Assembly (NCBI GenBank): GCA_947491945.1
Contig: CANLLN010000008.1
Location: forward strand, 1-64,000
DNA: 64,000 nt
Origin: an uncultured Carboxylicivirga sp.
Lineage (GTDB): Bacteria; Bacteroidota; Bacteroidia; Bacteroidales; Marinilabiliaceae
Reading direction: 5' to 3'
Part shown: positions 24,945-33,174 of the stretch, piece by piece
Layout: each line of letters starts with the position of its first letter
Position numbering within the stretch: the first letter of the stretch is position 1
Notes under the pieces: model-generated
What the model saw: the letters and a program-made list of their open reading frames with translations, nothing else
What the model was told of the DNA's origin: nothing
Databases searched by the model: none
Program-made: the position numbers and the translations under genes

Positions 24945-27149
24945 ATGATGTGTAGCCTAAGTAAATATGTGAAGAATAGTCATATTCTGGTGTTTTGTAT
25001 GTTGTGCTTTTCAGGAATAGCAACTATAAAGGCACAGACGAAACCCAATGTAATAGTCATAATGGCCGACGATCTGGGCTATGCCGATGTGGGTTTTAAT
25101 GGCTCTACCGAAATTCCTACGCCAAATATCGATCGTATTGCGGATAACGGTATAACATTTACCAGTGGTTATACAACGTATTCAGTGTGTGGTCCAAGCA
25201 GGGCCGGTTTTATTACCGGCCGTTATCAGCAGCGTTTTGGTTTTGAACGAAACCCGTTATATCGTACTGATGATCCGTTTATGGGCTTACCTCTTGATGA
25301 AATGACCATTGCCGAATCGGTCTCACAAGTGGGCTATAAATCCGGTGTTATTGGCAAATGGCATTTGGGGGCTCATATTTCCAATCACCCGCTCAATCGT
25401 GGATTCGATGAGTTCTATGGCCATCTGGGTGGTGGGCACAGGTATTTTCCTGAAGACCTGACCATTGAGGATAGTTATGCTGCAAAAAATGAGGACCAAA
25501 GCTATTTGACATGGATCCTTAGGAATCATACACCGGAAAAAACAGATGAATACATAACGGATGAATTTTCCAATGAAGCCGTTGAGTTTGTGTCGCGTCA
25601 CAAGGATCATCCTTTTTTTCTGTTTCTTTCATATAACGCTCCGCACTCACCAATGCAGGCGAAAGATGAAGATCTGGCGTTGTTTCCATCACTTACCGAT
25701 AAGCGTCAAATCTATGCAGCCATGGTTCATGCGGTTGACAGGGGTGTAGGGAAATTACTAGATAAGTTACAAGAGTTAAATATAGAAGATAATACCATTG
25801 TTTTTTTCTTGTCGGATAATGGTGGCCCAGAAAGTAAAAATGCCTCAGATAACGGTATTCTTCGTGGAGGCAAAAGCGATGTGTTTGAAGGAGGCTACCG
25901 TGTGCCTTTTGCCATGCAATGGACTGGTGAGATTGATGGTGGTGTAACGTATGATTTCCCGGTATCATCGCTCGATATTTTCGCCACTTTATCAGCACTG
26001 TCAGAATCACCAGTTAATCCTGATAAACCACTGGATGGTGTTAACCTGATCCCATATCTGAATGGCGAGGAAAGCGGAAGACCCCATGAAACAATTCATA
26101 TCCGTAAGTTTGATCAGGATCGTCATGCCGTGCGTTACGGTGATATGAAATACATACGGTTTATGGCTGAAAGTCCTAATCCAAGGTTATACAATTTGAA
26201 TACCAATATCAGTGAAAGCGATGCAGATGGACAGAATCTATACTGGAATGCTGATTATAAGCATCAGCGAGATGAATTACAAGCAATTCAAGCCGAATGG
26301 GAAGAGGGTTTAATTCACCCACGTTTTCTAGGTTTGGTACACGATGAGCTGGTGTGGGCAACGGAAGTGAACTTGTCTAGTGAGAATATTGAACTTAATA
26401 GCAATGATACATACCAGCTCGAGGCTTCCATCTTGCCCAATGATGCCTTTAATGATGTGATCGAATGGAACAGTAATAACCCTTCTGTGGTTTCGGTGGA
26501 TGACAGCGGTATGGTCACAGCCCTTAGTGAGGGGTATGCCATTGTTACGGCAAGGGTTGTAGATCGTCGACAAGTATTTAAGCAATGTGTTGTTAAAGTT
26601 GGTAGTCCGGATGAAGCGAGTACCATCACGCTGTCCGACAATGTGCTCACATTAACCACCGGCAAACCTGCCCGCTTAACAGCAGAAGTTAATTCATCCA
26701 GCAGTAGTTACGCCATCGAATGGAGCAGCAATAATATGGCTGTTGCAACGGTCGATGAGCATGGACATGTGCTAACACATCGGCAGGGGCAGGCAATTAT
26801 AACAGCTAAGGTGACAGGCAGTCCAAACATATCTGCTGAGTGTGAGATTAATGTTGAAGACTACCAGGAAGGTACCGGAATTTTTGATAATGATTTGGTG
26901 CAGGCTGATTTCTTCTCTGTTTATCCTAATCCAGTGGTGAACGGACAGGCCACTATTTTATTTAAAATGAATGAACCCAAAGCCTATATAAAGCTTTATG
27001 ATGTTTCCGGACAGTTGGCTAAGGAAAAGACTCTGGAAGGAGTCCGTCAACATATGTTGAATGTGAGCGGCTTAGCGAATGGCTTGTACTTTATCAATAT
27101 GAATACAGATAAAATGGTGCAGACAAAAAAAATACTGGTCAGGAACTAA
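24945..27149 (+). CDS. T9SS-secreted sulfatase (S1) with two Big2 domains
   Basis: 734 residues. The signal peptide ends near KAQ. The sulfatase spans about 30-465: VIMADDLGYADVGFNG, Cys82 in VCGPSRAGFITGRYQQRFG, GKWHLG, LSDNGG. Two Big2-type domains follow (about 470-555, EWNSNNPSVVSVDDSGMVTA; about 560-645, EWSSNNMAVATVDEHGHV), then a T9SS tail (about 660-734, VYPNPVVNGQATIL to KKILVRN). The CGPSRAGxxTGRYQxRFGF form is shared with the sulfatase at 30937, so these two are close relatives. It acts outside the cell or at its surface. Starts 134 bases after the previous gene, so it may have its own promoter; the next sulfatase follows by 12 bases. Confidence 0.92.
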   Translation: MMCSLSKYVKNSHILVFCMLCFSGIATIKAQTKPNVIVIMADDLGYADVGFNGSTEIPTPNIDRIADNGITFTSGYTTYSVCGPSRAGFITGRYQQRFGFERNPLYRTDDPFMGLPLDEMTIAESVSQVGYKSGVIGKWHLGAHISNHPLNRGFDEFYGHLGGGHRYFPEDLTIEDSYAAKNEDQSYLTWILRNHTPEKTDEYITDEFSNEAVEFVSRHKDHPFFLFLSYNAPHSPMQAKDEDLALFPSLTDKRQIYAAMVHAVDRGVGKLLDKLQELNIEDNTIVFFLSDNGGPESKNASDNGILRGGKSDVFEGGYRVPFAMQWTGEIDGGVTYDFPVSSLDIFATLSALSESPVNPDKPLDGVNLIPYLNGEESGRPHETIHIRKFDQDRHAVRYGDMKYIRFMAESPNPRLYNLNTNISESDADGQNLYWNADYKHQRDELQAIQAEWEEGLIHPRFLGLVHDELVWATEVNLSSENIELNSNDTYQLEASILPNDAFNDVIEWNSNNPSVVSVDDSGMVTALSEGYAIVTARVVDRRQVFKQCVVKVGSPDEASTITLSDNVLTLTTGKPARLTAEVNSSSSSYAIEWSSNNMAVATVDEHGHVLTHRQGQAIITAKVTGSPNISAECEINVEDYQEGTGIFDNDLVQADFFSVYPNPVVNGQATILFKMNEPKAYIKLYDVSGQLAKEKTLEGVRQHMLNVSGLANGLYFINMNTDKMVQTKKILVRN

Positions 27150-27161
27150 AATTAATATAAG

Positions 27162-29879
27162 ATGTTAAGAGGCGTATTTATACTTTTATTGGGACTGATT
27201 TGTCTGGGCGGTAATGCACAGGAAAGGATGAATGCCGTGCTAATTGTTCTGGACGATATGAACGACTATATTGGCGTAATGGGAGGTCATCCCCAGGCCA
27301 AAACACCCAATATCGACCAATTGGCCAATGAAGGTGTGTTCTTTTCCAATGCCCATGCTAATGCTCCAATTTGTGCACCGTCAAGAGCCAGTTTTTTATC
27401 GGGTTTGTATCCTTCAACAACAGGTAATTTTGGATTTGCCCGTATTGCCGATAATGAGGTTTTGAGCAATTCCAAGTTCATTATGGAGTATGCTGCTGAA
27501 AACGGCTATGAAACTTATAGTACCGGCAAAATATTTCATCGAAGCGGGGATGATCCATCAAAAGTAAAGGGAGAGAAACAAGACCAGGGACCTTATGCGT
27601 GGGATGGAACCAATGCCATTGGTCACCCGTCAGTACCGGAACCATTTCGGAATGTAGGTTTATTAAACGGGTCGTTTGCCCCGCTCTCAGATGTGCCACC
27701 GGGAGGATGGCGTAATAATATAACGGCCAACTCAGCTTTTAATTATATATCGGCTGATGAACGTGATAAGATGTGTGATGAAAAGAGTGCTGATTTTGTA
27801 AAGCTATGGATTGATGAACATGAAACATTAAAAGCTCAGGGCAGTGATAAACCTTTTTTTATGGCTTATGGAGGTGTGAAACCGCATACACCCCACGTGG
27901 TCCCTCAACGTTTTTTTGATATGTATCCTTTGGATAAAGTTATGATACCGGAGATATTAAAGAATGATTTAAAGGATACTTACGGTCATCATTATAGTGC
28001 TTCCGGCTTTAACGACTATGATTCCCTGCTGGTATCTTACGCTACAGCAGAAGAGGGACTACGACGTTATGTGCAAAGCAAATTAGCCTGTATCGCTTTT
28101 GCCGACAGTTTGGTTGGGGTAGTTCATAATGTCATAAAGAACAGCTCCTTTGCCAATAATACAACCATCATATTGTGTGGTGACAATGGTTTCCATATGG
28201 GAGAAAAGTGTCGATTGGCAAAAAATACTTTGTGGGAAGAAAGTACACGCATTCCATTTATACTTAAAGCCCCTGGTTTTAACTCTTCGGCAGGTACAGT
28301 TGTTACTCATCCCATAGGCTTGATTGATATTTATCCCACCTTTAAAGACTTATGTAACTGGAGTGGAGAAACAAAAAAAAACACTAACGGAGCTGAACTG
28401 GATGGTCATAGTCTGAGAACATTTTTGGAAAATCCTAATACAATGACTTGGTCAGGTCCGAATGTCGCCTTAGAATCGGTTTTTAACCCTGCAAGTGAAG
28501 AAATTGGAAAACAAAATTATGCCGTTCGTTCAAAAGATTACCGTTATATTCTTTACCCTTCAGGAGATGAGGAACTATACGATCTGTCGACTGATAAGAA
28601 TGAATGGAACAATGTCATTTTTGATGAGACATATGCCGCAATAGCGCAAGAACTGCGTGAGCAATTAAAAGCGCTTGTGCCAGAAGTAAGCTTTGAGAAA
28701 ACAAGTGCGATACCATATCTCTTTTACGATAACTTTGAAAGTTATCGTGAAGGAGATGACTTGCTAAGCAAAGGTTATCAGCAAAAAAACGGAGAAGCTA
28801 CCACAACAACTTTGGCGCTTGAAGAAGAAAACCAATTTGCATTAAATGTGTCAGTTAATGGGAGTGCAATCAGTATGCGTAAAAACGTTAAAGATCTGAC
28901 ACCTGGCAAAGTTTATTTTTTTGAAGCATCAACACGAACGGAAACCAGTGTAACAGCCGGTTCGTGGGAAGCCGTTACACCAAATACCATTACTGGGCAT
29001 CAGTGTGTTGATTGGCATACTTTTTCTGTGCCATTAAGGCCCAACAAGGATTCCTGGGCAGAAGGTGTGGCCATGAATTTATTTATAGGTTCCGCACAGA
29101 ATAAGCCCTTAGCCGTTGACAGTTTTGCTTTTTATGCAGCCGACCTTGTGATTAAGACTAATGATTTTAATGAAAATGAATTAATCGCCGGGAATGATTA
29201 TCAATTTGAATCGATGGTTATTCCTGCAAGGGAATCGTATTCGTGGTCGCTTATTGAGGGGACGGGTTCCGCCAGTATCGATACAAAAGGATTGTTGACA
29301 GCCAAAGCTGCCGGGACTGTAAAAATTATTGCAACTATGAATAACTATCCGTCGGTGAATTGTACAACAGAGGTTGTTATATGGAATGATGCGATTAATC
29401 CAACACTAACAATTTCTGAGATTAATGAAGAACTGTTGGTTGATGTGCCCATTCAATTATCTGCCAGTCTTAATCCGGAAATTGATATACCTGTTTTATG
29501 GAGTGTTGATGATGAAAGTAAGGCCATTATCAACCAAACAACGGGTTTGTTAATTCCAATTGATTATGCTACGATTACGATTACAGCAAGCTTGTACAAA
29601 CATCAGGATGTATTTACCAGTGTGCAACTGGATATTAAAGAAAATACCTCTGTTAAAGACCTAAAGGCATCCTATTTTAAGATTTATCCCAATCCATCTA
29701 AAGGCATTTTTTATATCGATGGTGATGGAATTGAGCCACGATACCAAGTGTATAACTCAATGGGGAGGATGGTTAAAGACTCATCTGGTTCCATCCTGAA
29801 TTTAAGTGGTTTTGCCAATGGAGTTTACTATTTAGTCATCGACAGAAACAATGTTGAAAAGATTATATTAAGCAAATAG
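27162..29879 (+). CDS. T9SS-secreted iduronate-2-sulfatase-like sulfatase (S1) with C-terminal modules
   Basis: 905 residues. The signal peptide ends at GNAQ. The sulfatase (about 20-510) is of the iduronate-2-sulfatase-like kind: LIVLDDMNDYIGVMGGHPQA, Cys71 in ICAPSRASFLSGLYPSTTGN, GKIFHR, GGVKPHTPHVVPQ, CGDNGFHMGEKCRLAKNTLW. Residues about 520-660 resemble a carbohydrate-binding beta-sandwich. Two Ig-like Big domains (about 665-745 and 750-825) follow, and a T9SS tail (about 833-905, KIYPNPSKGIFYI to IILSK). It is translationally close to the sulfatase before it. The relatives are known to desulfate uronic acids or hexoses; the actual substrate is open. Confidence 0.9.
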   Translation: MLRGVFILLLGLICLGGNAQERMNAVLIVLDDMNDYIGVMGGHPQAKTPNIDQLANEGVFFSNAHANAPICAPSRASFLSGLYPSTTGNFGFARIADNEVLSNSKFIMEYAAENGYETYSTGKIFHRSGDDPSKVKGEKQDQGPYAWDGTNAIGHPSVPEPFRNVGLLNGSFAPLSDVPPGGWRNNITANSAFNYISADERDKMCDEKSADFVKLWIDEHETLKAQGSDKPFFMAYGGVKPHTPHVVPQRFFDMYPLDKVMIPEILKNDLKDTYGHHYSASGFNDYDSLLVSYATAEEGLRRYVQSKLACIAFADSLVGVVHNVIKNSSFANNTTIILCGDNGFHMGEKCRLAKNTLWEESTRIPFILKAPGFNSSAGTVVTHPIGLIDIYPTFKDLCNWSGETKKNTNGAELDGHSLRTFLENPNTMTWSGPNVALESVFNPASEEIGKQNYAVRSKDYRYILYPSGDEELYDLSTDKNEWNNVIFDETYAAIAQELREQLKALVPEVSFEKTSAIPYLFYDNFESYREGDDLLSKGYQQKNGEATTTTLALEEENQFALNVSVNGSAISMRKNVKDLTPGKVYFFEASTRTETSVTAGSWEAVTPNTITGHQCVDWHTFSVPLRPNKDSWAEGVAMNLFIGSAQNKPLAVDSFAFYAADLVIKTNDFNENELIAGNDYQFESMVIPARESYSWSLIEGTGSASIDTKGLLTAKAAGTVKIIATMNNYPSVNCTTEVVIWNDAINPTLTISEINEELLVDVPIQLSASLNPEIDIPVLWSVDDESKAIINQTTGLLIPIDYATITITASLYKHQDVFTSVQLDIKENTSVKDLKASYFKIYPNPSKGIFYIDGDGIEPRYQVYNSMGRMVKDSSGSILNLSGFANGVYYLVIDRNNVEKIILSK

Positions 29880-29930
29880 CAGGTTGGTAGTCATGTTGTT
29901 TTCTATAAATTTGAGCAAATTACAAATGCT

Positions 29931-30854
29931 ATGAAACCATTAGTATTATTCTGTTTTATGACTTTAATGCACTTTACTGTGGCTAGTTCTCAGCTTGTTA
30001 ATATATGGGAACCCAATCAGATACCGAACTATCAGGATAAAAAGGGTGAAGAACGAGTTCCGGAAAGGGATATTCTTTTTATTGAAAATGTTCAAAAGCC
30101 AAGTTTAGAAATCTTTGTTCCATCTAAGAAAAATGCCATTGGAATGGCAGTGTTAATTTGTCCGGGTGGGGGTTATGCAGGTGTTGCTTATGATTGGGAA
30201 GGAAGCGATTATGCAAAGTGGTTTAATAGCCAGGGAATTGCGGCCTTTGTTTTAAAATACAGAATGCCACAGGCCGAATCCGTTATTACATCTTATTTGG
30301 CACCAATACAAGATGCTCAGCGTGCTATCAGGTTTTTAAGGTATAATGCAGACAGTTTTAATATTGATAAAAACAAAATTGGGGTAATTGGTTCTTCTGC
30401 CGGAGGACATTTAGCTTCTACTTTAGCTACACATTTAAATGAAGCCTACTATGAACCGATAGATGTGATTGATCAGGAATCAGTGCATCCAAACTTTATG
30501 ATGCTTATTTACCCTGTCATTAGTATGAAGGAAGGCGTGACACACAAGGGTTCAAGAAATAGTTTATTAGGGAAAAATCCGTCGGATGCATTGGTGTTAC
30601 AATTCTCGAATGAATTAAGAGTCACCCCTGCAACACCTGTAACCTTTATAGTTCATTCGGGCAATGATAAGGCTGTACCTGTTGAAAATAGTATTAGAAT
30701 GTATCAGGCTTTGCTTAAAAATGATGTAAACACTACCATGCACATTTTTCCCAATGGTGGTCACGGATATAGTATGGGCATAAACACGATAAACACGCCA
30801 GACTGGACAGAACTTGCAAAGCAGTGGCTTTCATCTATTGAAACAGTGTTATAA
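29931..30854 (+). CDS. Secreted alpha/beta-hydrolase carbohydrate esterase
   Basis: 307 residues with a signal peptide (cut near ASSQ). It is of the BD-FAE/acetyl-xylan-esterase-like alpha/beta-hydrolase type: LICPGGGYAGVAYDWEG at the oxyanion hole, ALKYR-like VLKYRMPQ, nucleophile S156 in GSSAGGHLAS, acid in HSGNDKAVPV, His in PNGGHGYSM. It probably removes acetyl or similar groups from the glycan so that sulfatases and glycosidases can act. It lies between two sulfatase genes on the same strand with 51- and 82-base gaps. It is different from the esterase domain fused to GH43 at 18421. Confidence 0.88.
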   Translation: MKPLVLFCFMTLMHFTVASSQLVNIWEPNQIPNYQDKKGEERVPERDILFIENVQKPSLEIFVPSKKNAIGMAVLICPGGGYAGVAYDWEGSDYAKWFNSQGIAAFVLKYRMPQAESVITSYLAPIQDAQRAIRFLRYNADSFNIDKNKIGVIGSSAGGHLASTLATHLNEAYYEPIDVIDQESVHPNFMMLIYPVISMKEGVTHKGSRNSLLGKNPSDALVLQFSNELRVTPATPVTFIVHSGNDKAVPVENSIRMYQALLKNDVNTTMHIFPNGGHGYSMGINTINTPDWTELAKQWLSSIETVL

Positions 30855-30936
30855 ATGTGATAATATTTGCTCGCTATCTGTTATTGTACCATTAAAGTTT
30901 TGGTGATATTTCGATTTCAATAATAACTAGATACAA

Positions 30937-32328
30937 ATGAACAAATTTGCTTTACTTTCCTGTTTATTATTGGGTTTGTTGGCGTGTAAAACGGAAAAAA
31001 CGACAAGCAAGCAACAGCCCAATTTAATAATGATCATGACCGATGATATGGGTTATGCCGATGTTGGCTTTAATGGTTGTACCGATATTCCAACGCCCAA
31101 TATAGATAAAATAGCTGATCAAGGCGTTCGTTTCACTCAGGGCTATGTTACGTTTCCGGTGTGTGGTCCAAGTCGGGCTGGTTTTTTAACGGGGCGTTAC
31201 CAGGATCGCTTCGGATTTACAACCAACCCTTCAATTGATCCAAATAATCCTATTTCCGGCTTGCCTGTGGAAGAAGAAACCATGGCTCAGGTATTGCGCA
31301 AAGCCGGTTATAAAAACGCCATAGTAGGTAAGTGGCATATGGGTACACATCCAAATTTTCATCCACTTGAAAGAGGATTTGATTATTTCTATGGTTTTCT
31401 ATCGGGTGGGCACAATTACTTCCACGATGAACTGTATCTGAATGACCTCTCGGAAGTGACAAAAAAATGGGAGTGGTATCGAACTAAGATCATTGAAAAC
31501 AGAGAAAAGGTTGAAACGGACGATTACCTGACGGATGAGTTGAGCGATGCAGCGGTCAATTTTATCAATCAAAAAGTAGATAAAAGCGAGCACTTTATGC
31601 TTTACCTGGCCTATAATGCACCGCATACTCCTTTGCAAGCCACAGAAAAGTACCTGTCACGCTTTCCAAATATCGAGGATAAAAAGCGAAAAACATACGC
31701 TGCTATGGTCAGTGCCGTTGACGATGGCGTTGGTAGGGTTTTAAAAGCATTGCAAGACGGAGGCATTAATGATAATACCATTGTGGTATTTCTCTCAGAT
31801 AATGGTGGCGCACACAATAATGCATCTGATAACGGACCTTTGCGAGGATTAAAAGGTGACTTGTTTGAGGGTGGCATTCGTGTGCCTTTTGCCATGCGTT
31901 GGCCTGCTGTTATTCGTGCTGGTCAAACTTATGACAAAGCCATTTCTTCAATGGATGTTATGGCAACCATTGTTGCACAAAACAACATTGAAATAAGCGC
32001 TGAGCGCCCTTTGGATGGTGTTGATTTAATTCCCTATTTGACGGGTGAATCAAAAGAGGAACCGCATGATTATCTATTCTGGCGCAAGTGGGAGCAAAAT
32101 GCCATGGCTATACGTCAGGGAATGAATAAACTGGTAGCTAATAATAATCAGGATAACAATGCGCCAGAATTGTACAATATAGAGAATGAATTAAATGAGC
32201 AGACGAATATAAAAGCCGAAAATGAAGAATTATCAAATCATCTTCTGGAAGAATGGGAAAAGTGGAATGCACAATTGAAAGATCGTGTTTTTCCGACACT
32301 TGGGGGTGATGAATGGTGGATAGATTAA
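30937..32328 (+). CDS. Formylglycine-dependent sulfatase (S1), lipoprotein
   Basis: 463 residues with lipobox GLLAC. Motifs are MIMTDDMGYADVGFNG, Cys76 in VCGPSRAGFLTGRYQDRFGF, GKWHMGTHPNFHPLERGFD, LSDNGGAHNNASDNGPLRG and LFEGGIRVPFAMRWP. It is the compact relative of the T9SS sulfatase at 24945 but lacks Big and sorting domains, so it would act in the periplasm or on the cell envelope. A surface version and an envelope version of one sulfatase type would fit processing of long chains outside and oligosaccharides inside. A small DUF4625-like lipoprotein gene follows after 29 bases. Confidence 0.92.
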   Translation: MNKFALLSCLLLGLLACKTEKTTSKQQPNLIMIMTDDMGYADVGFNGCTDIPTPNIDKIADQGVRFTQGYVTFPVCGPSRAGFLTGRYQDRFGFTTNPSIDPNNPISGLPVEEETMAQVLRKAGYKNAIVGKWHMGTHPNFHPLERGFDYFYGFLSGGHNYFHDELYLNDLSEVTKKWEWYRTKIIENREKVETDDYLTDELSDAAVNFINQKVDKSEHFMLYLAYNAPHTPLQATEKYLSRFPNIEDKKRKTYAAMVSAVDDGVGRVLKALQDGGINDNTIVVFLSDNGGAHNNASDNGPLRGLKGDLFEGGIRVPFAMRWPAVIRAGQTYDKAISSMDVMATIVAQNNIEISAERPLDGVDLIPYLTGESKEEPHDYLFWRKWEQNAMAIRQGMNKLVANNNQDNNAPELYNIENELNEQTNIKAENEELSNHLLEEWEKWNAQLKDRVFPTLGGDEWWID

Positions 32329-32357
32329 CGCAAAAATAAATATTAGAACCTACTATT

Positions 32358-32813
32358 ATGAAAAATATTTTGAAAGTCAGTGTATTCTTATTGGTAATGT
32401 TAATTGCAGTAGGATGCGGTGGCAGCGGTAGCAAAGTGGAACCGGAGCCAAAGGATGTTATGAATCCTGAAATGACAATAACAAAACCTGTGGAAGGGGC
32501 CACTGTAATAAAGGGAAATAGTCTGGATTTATCTGGTACTTTTACTGATGATATGGAACTAGAAGGTCTAACCATAACTTTGAGCTTTAATCAGACTAAA
32601 TCATCAAATGGTATAACAGATCCATGGGAACCAGTCAATAATCCGGAGCTAATTGCTTTAACTGGAAAGGAAGACGAAGTAACCAACCACCAATTGTTTG
32701 AAGAATATATTCCTGCCGATTGTAAAGGCGGTCAATACCTTTTGACTCTTGAATTAAAAGATAAGGCAGGAAAGTCAATAAGCAAGCAAATCAATATAGT
32801 TATTGAAGGATAA
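32358..32813 (+). CDS. Small lipoprotein, DUF4625-like
   Basis: 151 residues. A lipobox (LIAVGCGG) is followed by a low-complexity linker and one immunoglobulin-like domain (about 38-150): ITKPVEGATVIKGNSLDLSG, FTDDMELEGLTITLS, GGQYLLTLELKDKAGK. This is the layout of the DUF4625 lipoproteins of Bacteroidota. There is no catalytic motif. It probably displays a binding or scaffolding domain on the cell envelope. It is the last gene of the sulfatase stretch and is followed by a clear terminator. Confidence 0.7.
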   Translation: MKNILKVSVFLLVMLIAVGCGGSGSKVEPEPKDVMNPEMTITKPVEGATVIKGNSLDLSGTFTDDMELEGLTITLSFNQTKSSNGITDPWEPVNNPELIALTGKEDEVTNHQLFEEYIPADCKGGQYLLTLELKDKAGKSISKQINIVIEG

Positions 32814-32830
32814 TTGTAACATAACAGGGT

Positions 32831-32870
32831 AAACTGGCAACTGGGGAAACTTGGTTGCCAGTTTTATTTT
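32831..32870 (+). terminator. Rho-independent terminator
   Basis: AAACTGGCAAC / GTTGCCAGTTT (32831-32841 and 32854-32864) form an 11-base stem followed by TATTTT, 17 bases after the small lipoprotein gene. It closes the sulfatase cluster. The remaining 300 bases up to the next gene start show no gene and probably carry its promoter. Confidence 0.9.
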
Positions 32871-33174
32871 AGAGTTGTTTTTAATTGAAATAGCGCTTAA
32901 AGACCCCTGTAAAATAATTCATCTACCTGATCTATTCTCCTTGTAACTATCAAATACTAATTCTGTTTTTATACGCAACGAAAATTGCAATATGAATCGA
33001 ATTTGATTGAATATAACTTCTGAATAATAATGTATGTTTGTGTCTTAGTATTTGTAAATGTGATGATTGGGTTTGTTTAGTGGGCTCGATGTTTGCATAT
33101 ATTTGCTAATCGTTGTCAGATATGTGTTAATGTGTATTGTTGGAGATGGATATTTTTGTGACAAAACATATAAG

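Noticed and set aside
33067-33174. 36-codon N-terminal extension of the beta-helix gene at 33175
   Set aside because: It would place a strange Cys-rich stretch before a perfect signal peptide; the MMKG start matches the MMKK starts of its relatives.
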